Below, piece by piece: positions 1 to 7,807 of a stretch of 64,000 nt of DNA. This stretch comes from Eubacterium sp. MSJ-33 (GTDB lineage: Bacteria > Bacillota > Clostridia > Lachnospirales > Lachnospiraceae). Within the stretch, counting starts at the first letter, position 1. Each line of letters opens with the position of its first letter. The notes below the pieces were generated by a model, which saw only the letters and a list, made by a program, of their open reading frames with translations, was not told the origin of the DNA and searched no databases. The stretch spans positions 1,687,001 through 1,751,000 of the forward strand of contig NZ_CP076562.1 in NCBI RefSeq assembly GCF_022174665.1. The letters are read 5' to 3'. The position numbers and the translations under genes were made by a program.

Positions 1-48
1 CAAGGCCCGAGATATGTGCTGCTTACATCAAGCTATGATTCATGCCAT

Positions 49-1131
49 TTATTCGTCACCGAAAGAAATGCCAAGTCTTTTTGCGTATTTTACAATACTG
101 TCATCTTTTGATACATATTTCAACTTTCCGGCAGACTCTTCCATCGGAATTGCTGTCACTTCATTGTTACGCATAACAACAAGCTTGCCAAAATCCTTAT
201 TCTTAATCAGTTCTACCGCTTCCGCACCGAACAGACTGGAGATTACACGGTCATAAGAATCCGGGCTTCCGCCTCGCTGTGTATGTCCGGGAACTGTCAC
301 ACGGATATCCATACCAGAATATTCCTTAATCTTATCTGCCACTTCATATGCAACAGATGGATATTTCTCCGCTGCTGCTGCGACTGCCGCCTTGCGCTCC
401 TTCTTTGGAAGTGCTGCAACTTCCTTGGAGATCGCACCTTCTGCGACTGCAAGGATAGAAAATCCTTTTCCCTGCTTGGTTCTTCTGTCAAGCGCTTCGC
501 ATACCTTCGCAATATCATATGGAATCTCCGGAATCAGGATGATGTCTGCACCGGATGCGATACCAGCATGCAGCGTAATCCAGCCTACCTTATGTCCCAT
601 AACCTCTACGATAAATACACGGTTATGTGAGCAGGCAGTTGTATGAATACAATCGATTGCCTGTGTAGCTACATCCACAGCACTCTGGAATCCAAATGTC
701 ATATCTGTACCCCAAATATCATTGTCAATCGTCTTTGGCAGTCCTATAACATTCAAGCCTTCCTGTGACAGGCGGTTTGCAGTTTTCTGAGAACCATTTC
801 CACCGAGAACAACCAGCGCGTCAAGCTTGAGCTTGTTGTAATTTTTCTTCATTTCTTCTACTTTATTCAAGCCTTCCGGTGTTGGCTCATCAATCAGCTT
901 GAACGGCTGACGGGAGCTGCCAAGAATTGTACCGCCCTTTGTCAGAATCCCTGAGAAATCTGACGGCTTCATCTTCACATAATTGCCATATATCAGTCCT
1001 TTGTAACCTTCTAAGAAACCATATACTTCCACATCATCAAATGTGTTATAAAGTCCCTTCGCCACGCCTCGCATTGTTGCATTCAGCGCCTGACAATCTC
1101 CGCCACTTGTCAACATACCAATTCTCTTCAT
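49..1131 (-). CDS. pfkA: 6-phosphofructokinase, mixed ATP/PPi subgroup
   Basis: Phosphorylates fructose 6-phosphate to the 1,6-bisphosphate in cytoplasmic glycolysis. The 360-residue protein has the full single-domain PFK layout: GGDCQALNA at residues 10-18, the GGNGS nucleotide-loop motif at 110-114, PKTIDND with the catalytic Asp at 132-138, EVMGHKVGW near 176 and GHTQRGG near 284. The family separates ATP from PPi users mainly by Gly versus Asp at the residue after the loop aspartate and Gly versus Lys before TIDND. Here the pair is Gly plus Lys, as in ATP-using members of the mixed group, so ATP is the likelier donor. The loop Asp (D103 in E. coli), which binds Mg, is Asn here. An AAGGAGG site precedes the ATG. 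It is the last gene seen of the dnaX-ybaB-recR strand run, 89 bp after recR; no terminator is visible before the window edge. Confidence 0.95.
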   Translation of the reverse strand: MKRIGMLTSGGDCQALNATMRGVAKGLYNTFDDVEVYGFLEGYKGLIYGNYVKMKPSDFSGILTKGGTILGSSRQPFKLIDEPTPEGLNKVEEMKKNYNKLKLDALVVLGGNGSQKTANRLSQEGLNVIGLPKTIDNDIWGTDMTFGFQSAVDVATQAIDCIHTTACSHNRVFIVEVMGHKVGWITLHAGIASGADIILIPEIPYDIAKVCEALDRRTKQGKGFSILAVAEGAISKEVAALPKKERKAAVAAAAEKYPSVAYEVADKIKEYSGMDIRVTVPGHTQRGGSPDSYDRVISSLFGAEAVELIKNKDFGKLVVMRNNEVTAIPMEESAGKLKYVSKDDSIVKYAKRLGISFGDE

Positions 1132-1220
1132 ACCACAACCTCCTTAATATGTATTTCCACCACCATACAATCCATGGCAGACTCCAGGATTTATCCGCAT
1201 GCTATCTCAGATATATCCAA

Positions 1221-1820
1221 TTACAATACAGTTCTTCCTTCCAGCGCCCGAAGCAGCGTCACTTCGTCGATACACTCCAGATCACCACCGACAGGAACGC
1301 CACTTGCAATCCGAGTCACTTTAATCCCAGACGGTTTAACCAGCTTTGATATATACATCGCGGTTGCCTCACCTTCCACACTGGAATTTGTTGCAATAAT
1401 TAACTCTTCCACATCTTCCTGTTCCAACCGAAGAATCAGCTCTTTCAACCGGATATCGCCGGTTCCAATTCCCATTGCCGGATTAATTACACCATTCAAT
1501 ACATGATACACTCCCTGATACTGCCCAACGCGTTCATACGCTGCAAGATCTCTCGGAGTTTCCACTACCATAATCAGTTTGTGATTCCGTTTCGGGGATG
1601 CACACACCGGACATAACTCCTGATCTGTAATCGTATAACAGGATTTGCAATACCGGATATGCTTTTTGGCATCTGTAATTGCTGCCGACAGGCTCTCCAC
1701 CTGTTCTTCCGGCATATTGATAATATGGAACGCCAGCCGCTGTGCAGTCTTTCCGCCGATTCCCGGAAGTCTTCCCAATTCACCAATCAGCCGGTTTACT
1801 TTCTCTCCATAAATATCCAT
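1221..1820 (-). CDS. recR: recombination mediator RecR
   Basis: RecR forms a ring clamp with RecO that loads RecA on gapped DNA. At 199 residues it has the normal length. It shows the N-terminal helix-hairpin-helix (LPGIGGKTAQR, about 18-28), a four-Cys zinc finger (C58, C61, C70, C73) and a Toprim domain from about residue 81 (VVETPRDLAAYERVG, then an acidic LEQEDVEELI stretch and SVEGEATAMYI). Its ATG overlaps the stop of the YbaB gene by one base, so the two are translationally coupled. The order dnaX-ybaB-recR is conserved across Firmicutes and Proteobacteria. Confidence 0.97.
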   Translation of the reverse strand: MDIYGEKVNRLIGELGRLPGIGGKTAQRLAFHIINMPEEQVESLSAAITDAKKHIRYCKSCYTITDQELCPVCASPKRNHKLIMVVETPRDLAAYERVGQYQGVYHVLNGVINPAMGIGTGDIRLKELILRLEQEDVEELIIATNSSVEGEATAMYISKLVKPSGIKVTRIASGVPVGGDLECIDEVTLLRALEGRTVL

Positions 1821-2170
1821 TAGAACGGTAATCCTCCACCAAGTCCGCCGGTAATCTTACCCATGGAATTCTTCTGATCCTCATCCTGCATGCGGATTGC
1901 TTCATTCATCGCTGCCATAATCAGATCTTCCAGCATTTCAATATCATCCTTATCGACAACTTCTTCATCCAGATGTACTTCGGTAACTTCCTTCTTACCG
2001 TTGATTTTCACCTTGACAACTCCACCTCCGGCAGTTGCCTCATATTCCTTCTCTTCAAGCGCTTTGGTGGTTTCTTCCATCTGCTTCTGCATCTTCTGTG
2101 CCTGTTTCATCAGATTGTTCATATTTCCGGGCATCATACCCATTCCACCGTATCCACCTCTTTTTGCCAT
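1820..2170 (-). CDS. YbaB/EbfC family nucleoid-associated protein
   Basis: Small DNA-binding protein that forms dimers with a tweezer-like shape; family members coat the nucleoid. It has 116 residues from the chosen ATG: a Gly/Met-rich leader, the signature [18 protein letters not shown] around residues 16-33, then the beta-rich [15 protein letters not shown] core and an acidic C-terminal helix. A TTG six bases upstream is in frame, but it lies only 3 nt from the GGAGG, whereas the ATG is 9 nt away, so the ATG is preferred. It sits between dnaX (14 bp) and recR (1-nt overlap), its classic place. Confidence 0.93.
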   Translation of the reverse strand: MAKRGGYGGMGMMPGNMNNLMKQAQKMQKQMEETTKALEEKEYEATAGGGVVKVKINGKKEVTEVHLDEEVVDKDDIEMLEDLIMAAMNEAIRMQDEDQKNSMGKITGGLGGGLPF

Positions 2171-2184
2171 GTTCAATATCCTCC

Positions 2185-3825
2185 TTATTCATGCATTTCT
2201 ATATCATCAAACACGATTCTGCTCAGATCCCAGTCTTTCTGCAGTTCATGTGCTTCTTCTCTGCCTTCGATCTTCCGGAATGTCACACGCACCTTACACT
2301 GTGCCATATCCGTAAGCTGCTCACCAAGTTCATCAAGCTTATCCTGATTTGCGAAATATGATATTGCCAGATCGTTGTCCGGCGTATCTGCTACCACAAG
2401 TTCCAACGTACCGGATTCCCTTCCGGCAACAAGCGACGCCTGTCTGTAATAATGCTGCACCAGTCTCGGACCGCGTTTCCCTATCGTCTTCCATGCCTTC
2501 GCAATCAGGAGCAGATCCTCGTATTCAGCCTGTGGGTATTTATCCCGCAGATTTTGTTTAATATGTTCCGAAGAATCACCCACCGGAACAGCCGGCTGCT
2601 GTACAACCACCCCATCTGCGGGCTGTGTAACCGTCATAACAACCGGATGTGCCTGCTGTTCTTTTAACAATTCCTTTGTTTCGGCAAGCTGTTTTTCCAG
2701 AAGTTCAATCCTCTGGTTCATGCCTTCCACATCGTACCGCATTTCCGGTTTGCAGAGCTTGATAATTGCCAGCTCTAACATGACACGTTTCGATGATGTG
2801 TACGTGATTTTTGCTGACGCATCCTGAAGTACATAGATCGCATGCATCAACGCATCTTCATTTGCATCCTGCGCAAGCGCAATCATCCGGTCTTTTGTCT
2901 CCTGATTGACTTCCATCGTCATGGAAGTATCAATTGATAAAACCAGGATATTTCGTATAAATCCTGTAAATTCATTTACAAGCTGTAACAGATCCTTCCC
3001 CTGCCAGATTGCCTCATCAATGATCTTTAACGCTCCGACTACATCGCGTTTTTTCAGGTTCTCGAATAATTGTATATAGACTTCAACATCCACGGCACCA
3101 ATCGCATCAAGCACTTTATCGAGCGTCAGTTCTTCTCCCATATGATAGGAGATACATTGCTCCAGAATACTTAATCCGTCTCGCATGGAGCCATCTGCGG
3201 CACGTGCCACATATTCGACCGCTTCTCTTGTTGCAGGAATATTCTCCCGGCTCAACAGCTCCTGTAAGCGATCCGCGATTACTTCCAGCGAAATTCTATG
3301 GAAATCATAGCGCTGGCATCGGGACATGATTGTTGCAGGAATCTTGTGAGATTCTGTCGTTGCCAATATAAATATTACATATGATGGCGGTTCCTCCAAT
3401 GTCTTCAGAAGTGCATTATATGCAGCGTCCCGAAGCATATGCACCTCATCAATGATATAGACCAGATATTTTCCGCTTGACGGAGAATAATTCACCGAAT
3501 CCGTAATCTGACGGATGTTATCAACACCATTATTACTTGCCGCATCAACCTCAATCACATTCATGGATGCCCCCGCTGCAATCGCTTTGCAGCTCGCGCA
3601 CTCATTACACGGACTTCCATTTACCGGATGCTCGCAATTAACTGCTTTCGCCATAAGTTTTGCGGTTGTAGTCTTTCCGGTACCTCTGGTTCCGCAGAAC
3701 AGATATGCATGTCCGACACGGTCATGAACAATCTGATTTCGGATCGTCGTTACAATATGTTCCTGCCCTTTGATCTCCTCAAATGCGTCCGGTCTCCACT
3801 TCCGGTATAATGCCATGTATGACAT
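2185..3825 (-). CDS. dnaX: DNA polymerase III subunits gamma and tau
   Basis: Clamp-loader ATPase of the replicative polymerase. It shows Walker [11 protein letters not shown] at about 45-54, a zinc-binding Cys set (C64, C73, C76, C79), Walker B with DEVH at 126-129, the sensor-1 TTE and the SRC arginine-finger motif, then the three-helix collar and a C-terminal tau-like region with a predicted helical stretch around residue 375. The 546-residue length suits a clostridial tau. I did not see a convincing slippery sequence for a programmed gamma frameshift. The GGAGG site lies 6 nt before the ATG. It follows the flavodoxin/SCP2 gene by 15 bp and probably shares its promoter. Confidence 0.96.
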   Translation of the reverse strand: MSYMALYRKWRPDAFEEIKGQEHIVTTIRNQIVHDRVGHAYLFCGTRGTGKTTTAKLMAKAVNCEHPVNGSPCNECASCKAIAAGASMNVIEVDAASNNGVDNIRQITDSVNYSPSSGKYLVYIIDEVHMLRDAAYNALLKTLEEPPSYVIFILATTESHKIPATIMSRCQRYDFHRISLEVIADRLQELLSRENIPATREAVEYVARAADGSMRDGLSILEQCISYHMGEELTLDKVLDAIGAVDVEVYIQLFENLKKRDVVGALKIIDEAIWQGKDLLQLVNEFTGFIRNILVLSIDTSMTMEVNQETKDRMIALAQDANEDALMHAIYVLQDASAKITYTSSKRVMLELAIIKLCKPEMRYDVEGMNQRIELLEKQLAETKELLKEQQAHPVVMTVTQPADGVVVQQPAVPVGDSSEHIKQNLRDKYPQAEYEDLLLIAKAWKTIGKRGPRLVQHYYRQASLVAGRESGTLELVVADTPDNDLAISYFANQDKLDELGEQLTDMAQCKVRVTFRKIEGREEAHELQKDWDLSRIVFDDIEMHE

Positions 3826-3840
3826 AAACTGCCTCCAACC

Positions 3841-4845
3841 TTATATATGGAAAATCTGATCCAGCATCCGAAGTGTCTTAAAATTACCTTTCGCGGTAAT
3901 CTCTCCTGACATAAAGCCTTTTTGGAAGCTGTTCTTTCCAGTCAGAATATTGCGTAGCATCGTACTTGACGCTTTCAACTTGACATCGGCTTCCGTATCG
4001 GCGCCATATCCGCACTGCAAGACTTTCCCTACATGTATCACTAAATTCTTTCCCATATCCGGAATTATAATTACATAACTTGCTGTAAATCCAGCTTCCG
4101 GATGGAAATTCTTATAAAATCCTTCTACGATATCATCTTCATAAATACTTGGCGGTTCCGGACTTTCCTCCTCATCTCCAAGCATCTGCTTGAACATCGC
4201 TGCGAGTTCTTCGATATCCTCTTTTTGCTTCTTCACATATCCATCATCTGCCACAAACTTAGAAAGCTGTTCACTCTCCTGTGGAGTCAGATTGATATTA
4301 TTCTGCTTAATCAACGTGTTTTTTACAGCAGTGTTACTCGTCGGCAGTTTCATCGCTTTTTTATTAATCAGGCGATAGAAGTCTTCAGATTTTTTCTCGA
4401 TCAGATTCAGATACCGGCTTTCCTGTTCCAGCACATCTGTGGAATCCACATAAGTCGCAATGCCGGGCTCCGAAATACCACCCAGTACATCCCATGCTTT
4501 CCGCAAAGACAGTTCCGCATCCTGCTCGCCATAGGCAGTCGCGACGACAACTGGCATCATATAAAGTGATGCAATCTTCTCCTTGTCTCCATACAGCCAG
4601 CACATATCCAGAAACTGCTGCATATATCCGCCAATTCCGAACCACTCCAGACTCGCTGCAAGAATAACTCCATCACAATCCTTTAATGTGTTGGGGAGCG
4701 TTGCAATTCCTGATTTGTCCTCGTACATATTATATCTTGTTACTTCTACCCGAAGCTCCTGAAGCACCTGAATGATCTTCTCCACTACAAAGAGTGTTGG
4801 ATCCTCCAGCAGCCCCCGGCCTCCGTAATATACATTTATCTTCAC
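3841..4845 (-). CDS. flavodoxin-like NAD(P)H reductase fused to an SCP2 domain
   Basis: The N-terminal half (about 1-160) reads as a flavodoxin-like/NAD(P)H-dependent FMN reductase fold: MKINVYYGG, an alternating beta-alpha pattern, DCDGVILAASLEWFGIGGYMQQFLD as the FMN-loop-like part and PVVVATAYG. A charged linker follows (about 205-230). Residues about 235-334 match the sterol-carrier-protein-2 type: ADVKLKASSTMLRNILTG, then FMSGEITAKGNFKTLRMLDQIF, the usual closing segment in which the GEIxxxGN turn precedes the last helix. SCP2 domains bind lipids or hydrophobic ligands. The pairing suggests a flavoenzyme acting on, or anchored by, a hydrophobic substrate; that is inference. There is no signal peptide. 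It leads the dnaX transcription unit. Confidence 0.75.
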   Translation of the reverse strand: MKINVYYGGRGLLEDPTLFVVEKIIQVLQELRVEVTRYNMYEDKSGIATLPNTLKDCDGVILAASLEWFGIGGYMQQFLDMCWLYGDKEKIASLYMMPVVVATAYGEQDAELSLRKAWDVLGGISEPGIATYVDSTDVLEQESRYLNLIEKKSEDFYRLINKKAMKLPTSNTAVKNTLIKQNNINLTPQESEQLSKFVADDGYVKKQKEDIEELAAMFKQMLGDEEESPEPPSIYEDDIVEGFYKNFHPEAGFTASYVIIIPDMGKNLVIHVGKVLQCGYGADTEADVKLKASSTMLRNILTGKNSFQKGFMSGEITAKGNFKTLRMLDQIFHI

Positions 4846-4905
4846 CGTAACACCTCATACATCCACTGCCAATTTGTATTGCATGCTACAAAAACGCACA
4901 CTCTT

Positions 4906-4934
4906 ACTATACCAAAAACAGGGGGTAAATACAA
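4906..4934 (-). promoter_or_regulatory. sigma-70 type promoter of the flavodoxin-dnaX-recR unit
   Basis: On the minus strand, TTGTAT (4934-4929) and TATAGT (4911-4906) are separated by 17 bp. This leaves a leader of about 60 nt before the ATG of the flavodoxin/SCP2 gene. No other promoter-like sequence is seen until pfkA. Confidence 0.65.
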
Positions 4935-4954
4935 TAATTGCATAGAAAAAAGCA

Positions 4955-4999
4955 TATAGAAAAATCCACACCGTTCTCAACCGTGAAAACGATGTGGAT
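4955..4999 (-). terminator. intrinsic terminator after the 60-residue ORF
   Basis: ATCCACA (4964-4970) pairs with TGTGGAT (4993-4999), with further pairing inside. On the minus strand the stem is followed by TTTTTC. It lies 25 bp after the stop of the small gene and insulates it from the next unit. Confidence 0.75.
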
Positions 5000-5023
5000 C
5001 TTATGTTTTAAAAATTATTGATT

Positions 5024-5206
5024 TTACGCCTCTGGTTTTTCATTCGTGCTGCTGCCAGATACGATATCATCAATCAGTCCATCTGAATGTTTCCGTATCT
5101 CCCGATTAAGCTCTCTGACTTCATCTATCGTCTGACATTTGTCTGTGGCAGTTGTTATCAACCATGTTATAAACTGTAATTGCTTATTTGTCATTTCTTC
5201 TACCAT
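5024..5206 (-). CDS. small hypothetical protein, 60 residues
   Basis: Unrecognised, probably cytoplasmic. The sequence is helical and polar (MVEEMTNKQLQFITWLI, then a Glu/Arg-rich EVRELNREIRKHSDG stretch). An upstream in-frame ATG would give 83 residues but has no ribosome binding site. The chosen ATG has GGAGGTGA 8 nt ahead, and a TATACT -10 box lies at 5311-5306 with a poor -35. It is followed by a clear terminator, so it forms a monocistronic unit. It could be a small regulator of the adjoining Tad/FHA locus, but nothing in the sequence shows this. Confidence 0.6.
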   Translation of the reverse strand: MVEEMTNKQLQFITWLITTATDKCQTIDEVRELNREIRKHSDGLIDDIVSGSSTNEKPEA

Positions 5207-5342
5207 GCCTGTCACCTCCGACAAGTCCTTTCCCTGATTTCGTTTTTCTACTGCGTTCACCACGAGAAAGTACATCCTTGATTTTCAAGTTTCCTTAGTG
5301 AACATAGTATATCACATTCGTCTTATTTTACCTAGTTTTTTC

Positions 5343-6593
5343 TCACGCGATAAAAAACTCTTCATTTGCAAGCCCCACCACATCGCCTTTTTCTAACTTC
5401 TGCTGATTCATTGGCGGAATACGTTTTGTATTGATAAATGTTCCATTTGTTGAGTTCGCATCCTCAATATACAGACCATCCGACCTGTTAAAAAGCCGCG
5501 CATGCACACGGCTGATCTGTGTTGTCGTGACACGGTAATCCGAAGTCTTATCCCTTCCTATGGTGAGCGACTCTATATCCGCCGGAATACGAAATGCTTC
5601 CAGCGCACCATTCGACAGCGGTACCAGCTTCATGCCTTCTTTCTTTTTCTCTGTCTGTTGCAAAGCCGGCAGATATGTGGCCCCGCAATCCGTCCTCTCA
5701 TCTGTTTCCGCCAAAAACCCAACGGCATTTTCCCTTTCATGCATTTTATATTCCTGCATTGCCACATCCGATTCATCTCTCTCATCTTTTTCCCGCGCGG
5801 TCATAATCGCAAGCACGATCAGAGCAGACAGCCACACAATTCCAAATATTGCGGTTCCTGTCGTCCCATCAAAGAACAAATATTTAATAATCAGGGCGAG
5901 TGCTGCACCACCAGCTAGCGCATACAGAAAAAAGCGCTTAGAGAAAACAGTATCGACCGATTTTTCTGCTTCACGCAAAGGTAACGCTGCACTCCCAGCA
6001 TCTTGGCATGTATAGGTATATACTTCTTCATCTGCATTTTTATCCGATTCCAACAATGTGAAAAAAGCACTTATATCATTCCACTCATCTGCAAGCACCT
6101 GATGACACTCATACAGAAATCGTTCTCCCGCCCGGTCGCCATGATCAAACCGTGGCATCAGATATTCCAGAAATGCCGCAATCTGTTCTTTCAAAGGTTT
6201 CTGATATCCTGGCACACACAACAGGCGTATTTCTTCTTTTTCTGTATGGAAAAACAAATACTCCACACATACTACCAGATCTGACGCATCCAACAGATAC
6301 TTTTCCAGCATCTCTGCCTGCTTTACAATCTGCACCAGAATCTGTCTGAGCCAGTCTCCTGTCATCTTTTTTTGCTGCAGCATCGACTGCAATCCATAAC
6401 AGCTCTTCGTATTATGTGACATCCATACCACTCCGTCACTGCATATAAAAGATGATGGTAAAATATATGGCAGCTCGTTCTCGACAAGCATTCTCACACG
6501 ATACAGATACCCTTTTTCTTCCAGTTCCTGCATCGTTCCGACCTTTGCATCTATATAATGATAAATTCCCTTATTCCCAAACAATATTTCCAT
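5343..6593 (-). CDS. membrane protein with C-terminal FHA domain (DUF6382-like head)
   Basis: It has 416 residues from the ATG with AAGGTGG 7 nt upstream. Residues 1 to about 190 form a globular cytoplasmic-looking region resembling what is called DUF6382 in clostridial FHA proteins (from memory, unverified). Two adjacent membrane segments follow near 225-265, then a charged linker and a forkhead-associated domain in the last 85 residues with the expected TIGRDKTSDY, SRVHARL and NSTNGTFIN motifs. FHA domains bind phosphothreonine peptides, so a Ser/Thr kinase partner is implied; none is in the window. Its start overlaps the 3' end of the TadE-like gene by 23 nt, which makes it the last gene of the Tad operon and suggests a phosphorylation-linked control of pilus assembly. 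Confidence 0.85.
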   Translation of the reverse strand: MEILFGNKGIYHYIDAKVGTMQELEEKGYLYRVRMLVENELPYILPSSFICSDGVVWMSHNTKSCYGLQSMLQQKKMTGDWLRQILVQIVKQAEMLEKYLLDASDLVVCVEYLFFHTEKEEIRLLCVPGYQKPLKEQIAAFLEYLMPRFDHGDRAGERFLYECHQVLADEWNDISAFFTLLESDKNADEEVYTYTCQDAGSAALPLREAEKSVDTVFSKRFFLYALAGGAALALIIKYLFFDGTTGTAIFGIVWLSALIVLAIMTAREKDERDESDVAMQEYKMHERENAVGFLAETDERTDCGATYLPALQQTEKKKEGMKLVPLSNGALEAFRIPADIESLTIGRDKTSDYRVTTTQISRVHARLFNRSDGLYIEDANSTNGTFINTKRIPPMNQQKLEKGDVVGLANEEFFIA

Positions 6594-6909
6594 ACACCTG
6601 CCACCTTCTAAGTCTGTTGCTGCACACACCCACTTCTGTCACAAATACATGTCCTTCTTTTTCAAACCGACACAAACCATCTGAGATTACCGCATGCGTT
6701 GCCTCAGATTCTTCATTTTTTCGCATCTGCACTGAATTTTCCTTCCACCCTCCTTTTTCCTGATATGTATAGATTACGCTATATCCATCCTGTTGTACCA
6801 GCCCGTCCCTTATCGTATCCACGAACAGAAAAATCACCATAATCAATATACTGATTATGACCGGCATAATTATACTTAATTCCACAACCGAGCTTCCCTT
6901 GTTATCCAT
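6571..6909 (-). CDS. TadE-like minor pseudopilin
   Basis: 112 residues from an ATG with GGAGG 7 nt upstream. The N-terminus MDNKGSSVVELSIIMPVI has the pseudopilin pattern: a short charged leader, Gly, then a hydrophobic helix with Glu at the fifth position (VVE), as needed for a TadV-type prepilin peptidase. The rest is a small extracytoplasmic domain with two Cys. It lies 26 bp after the larger pseudopilin gene and overlaps the FHA gene. TadE/TadF proteins are minor components of Flp pili; the assignment rests on the N-terminal pattern and context. Confidence 0.8.
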   Translation of the reverse strand: MDNKGSSVVELSIIMPVIISILIMVIFLFVDTIRDGLVQQDGYSVIYTYQEKGGWKENSVQMRKNEESEATHAVISDGLCRFEKEGHVFVTEVGVCSNRLRRWQVYGNIVWE

Positions 6910-6935
6910 TTCCAAGCCTCCATATTCCACTTTAC

Positions 6936-7658
6936 CTACTCTGTTCCCCCACATCGGGAACACGGACCAAGTCCCTGCACCTCACTTTTCTTTTTCCGGT
7001 ATATGGTTCTTTTTAACCCACTGCACTTTATACTACTGTGATACCGTTCACCTTCACTTGTTATATACACATTTGTTCCCGTCTTTTCCGTTCCGCAAAA
7101 TGCACACGCATCATAACCACCGTTTTTTGCCATCTCCAGAGAACATGGTTGTATCTGCAATGATAAATAGGAACATTGGCGCGTCAGATGATATACTTCC
7201 TGATTGTCCGTCACATAGACATATTTCTCTGCCGTATTCTCTTCTGCACCCTTCTTTTGCCAGTCCGCACCCGTGTACGCACGTTTTTTTATCTCAAAAG
7301 AACGTGCTCCCATATACTTCATATCGTAATCAACCCGCAATCGGACATAGCAGCTGTCTGTATTCATTGTGCTACCCCAAAATGTAATTCCATGCACACC
7401 CTGTTTTACATATTGATTTACACGGTCTGTATCATCTACATACTTCGGAAACCGCAGATACGCAATCGCTTCATTACCACCATCCATATAAGCAAGCTCC
7501 GACATATATTCTGCTGTCTCTGCTGCCGCCTCATAAATCTGTGCTTCCACAAGCACACTTTGAACGATTAAAAACAATGTCACCATCGCCAGAAGAAATA
7601 TTGGTACAACAAATGCCGCTTCCAGAGATGCACTTCCTTGATCTGTCTTTTGTTGCAT
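6936..7658 (-). CDS. TadE-like pseudopilin with two C-terminal cysteine repeats
   Basis: 240 residues; ATG chosen for its AAGGAGA site. Residues 8-35 form a pseudopilin N-terminus (GSASLEAAFVVPIFLLAMV, with the conserved Glu) and one membrane helix. A beta-rich outside domain follows. Residues 147-189 and 197-237 are two copies of one motif: a VYVT/VYIT strand, Tyr-His, Cys five residues after the His, a spacer, then Gly-x-x-x-Cys-x-x-Cys-Gly (H157, C162, C185, C188; H207, C212, C233, C236). The His/Cys spacing suits a metal site or disulfide pairs outside the cell. I know similar YHxxxC...PCxxC modules at the ends of secreted Firmicute proteins, but no function. It lies between the DUF5702-like gene and the smaller TadE-like gene. 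Confidence 0.78.
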   Translation of the reverse strand: MQQKTDQGSASLEAAFVVPIFLLAMVTLFLIVQSVLVEAQIYEAAAETAEYMSELAYMDGGNEAIAYLRFPKYVDDTDRVNQYVKQGVHGITFWGSTMNTDSCYVRLRVDYDMKYMGARSFEIKKRAYTGADWQKKGAEENTAEKYVYVTDNQEVYHLTRQCSYLSLQIQPCSLEMAKNGGYDACAFCGTEKTGTNVYITSEGERYHSSIKCSGLKRTIYRKKKSEVQGLGPCSRCGGTE

Positions 7659-7678
7659 AGAAATCTCCTTTCCATATT

Positions 7679-7782
7679 GTTTTCCGGGGATTCCCCAGGT
7701 TACACGAATGAAATTGTTCGCTTTGGCCAGCACCCGGAGAGGATTTTTAATTTCTTTTTTTCCTGAGGAATCCCCGGAAACC
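7679..7782. repeat. long inverted repeat in the tad intercistronic gap
   Basis: TTTCCGGGGATTCC (7681-7694) is perfectly complementary to GGAATCCCCGGAAA (7767-7780). Pairing continues on both sides to give about 21 bp with two mismatches and a 62-nt loop. It fills most of the 149-bp gap between the DUF5702-like gene and the Cys-repeat pseudopilin gene. No T-run follows on the minus strand, so it does not look like a terminator. It may set mRNA stability or processing inside the operon, or be a small palindromic repeat element. Confidence 0.7.
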
Positions 7783-7807
7783 AATACGCAAAGGTTTCTA
7801 TCACAAA

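Noticed and set aside
5334..5359. Inverted repeat AGTTTTTT/AAAAAACT after the FHA gene
   Set aside because: Stem is only A/T and no T-run follows; too weak for a terminator.
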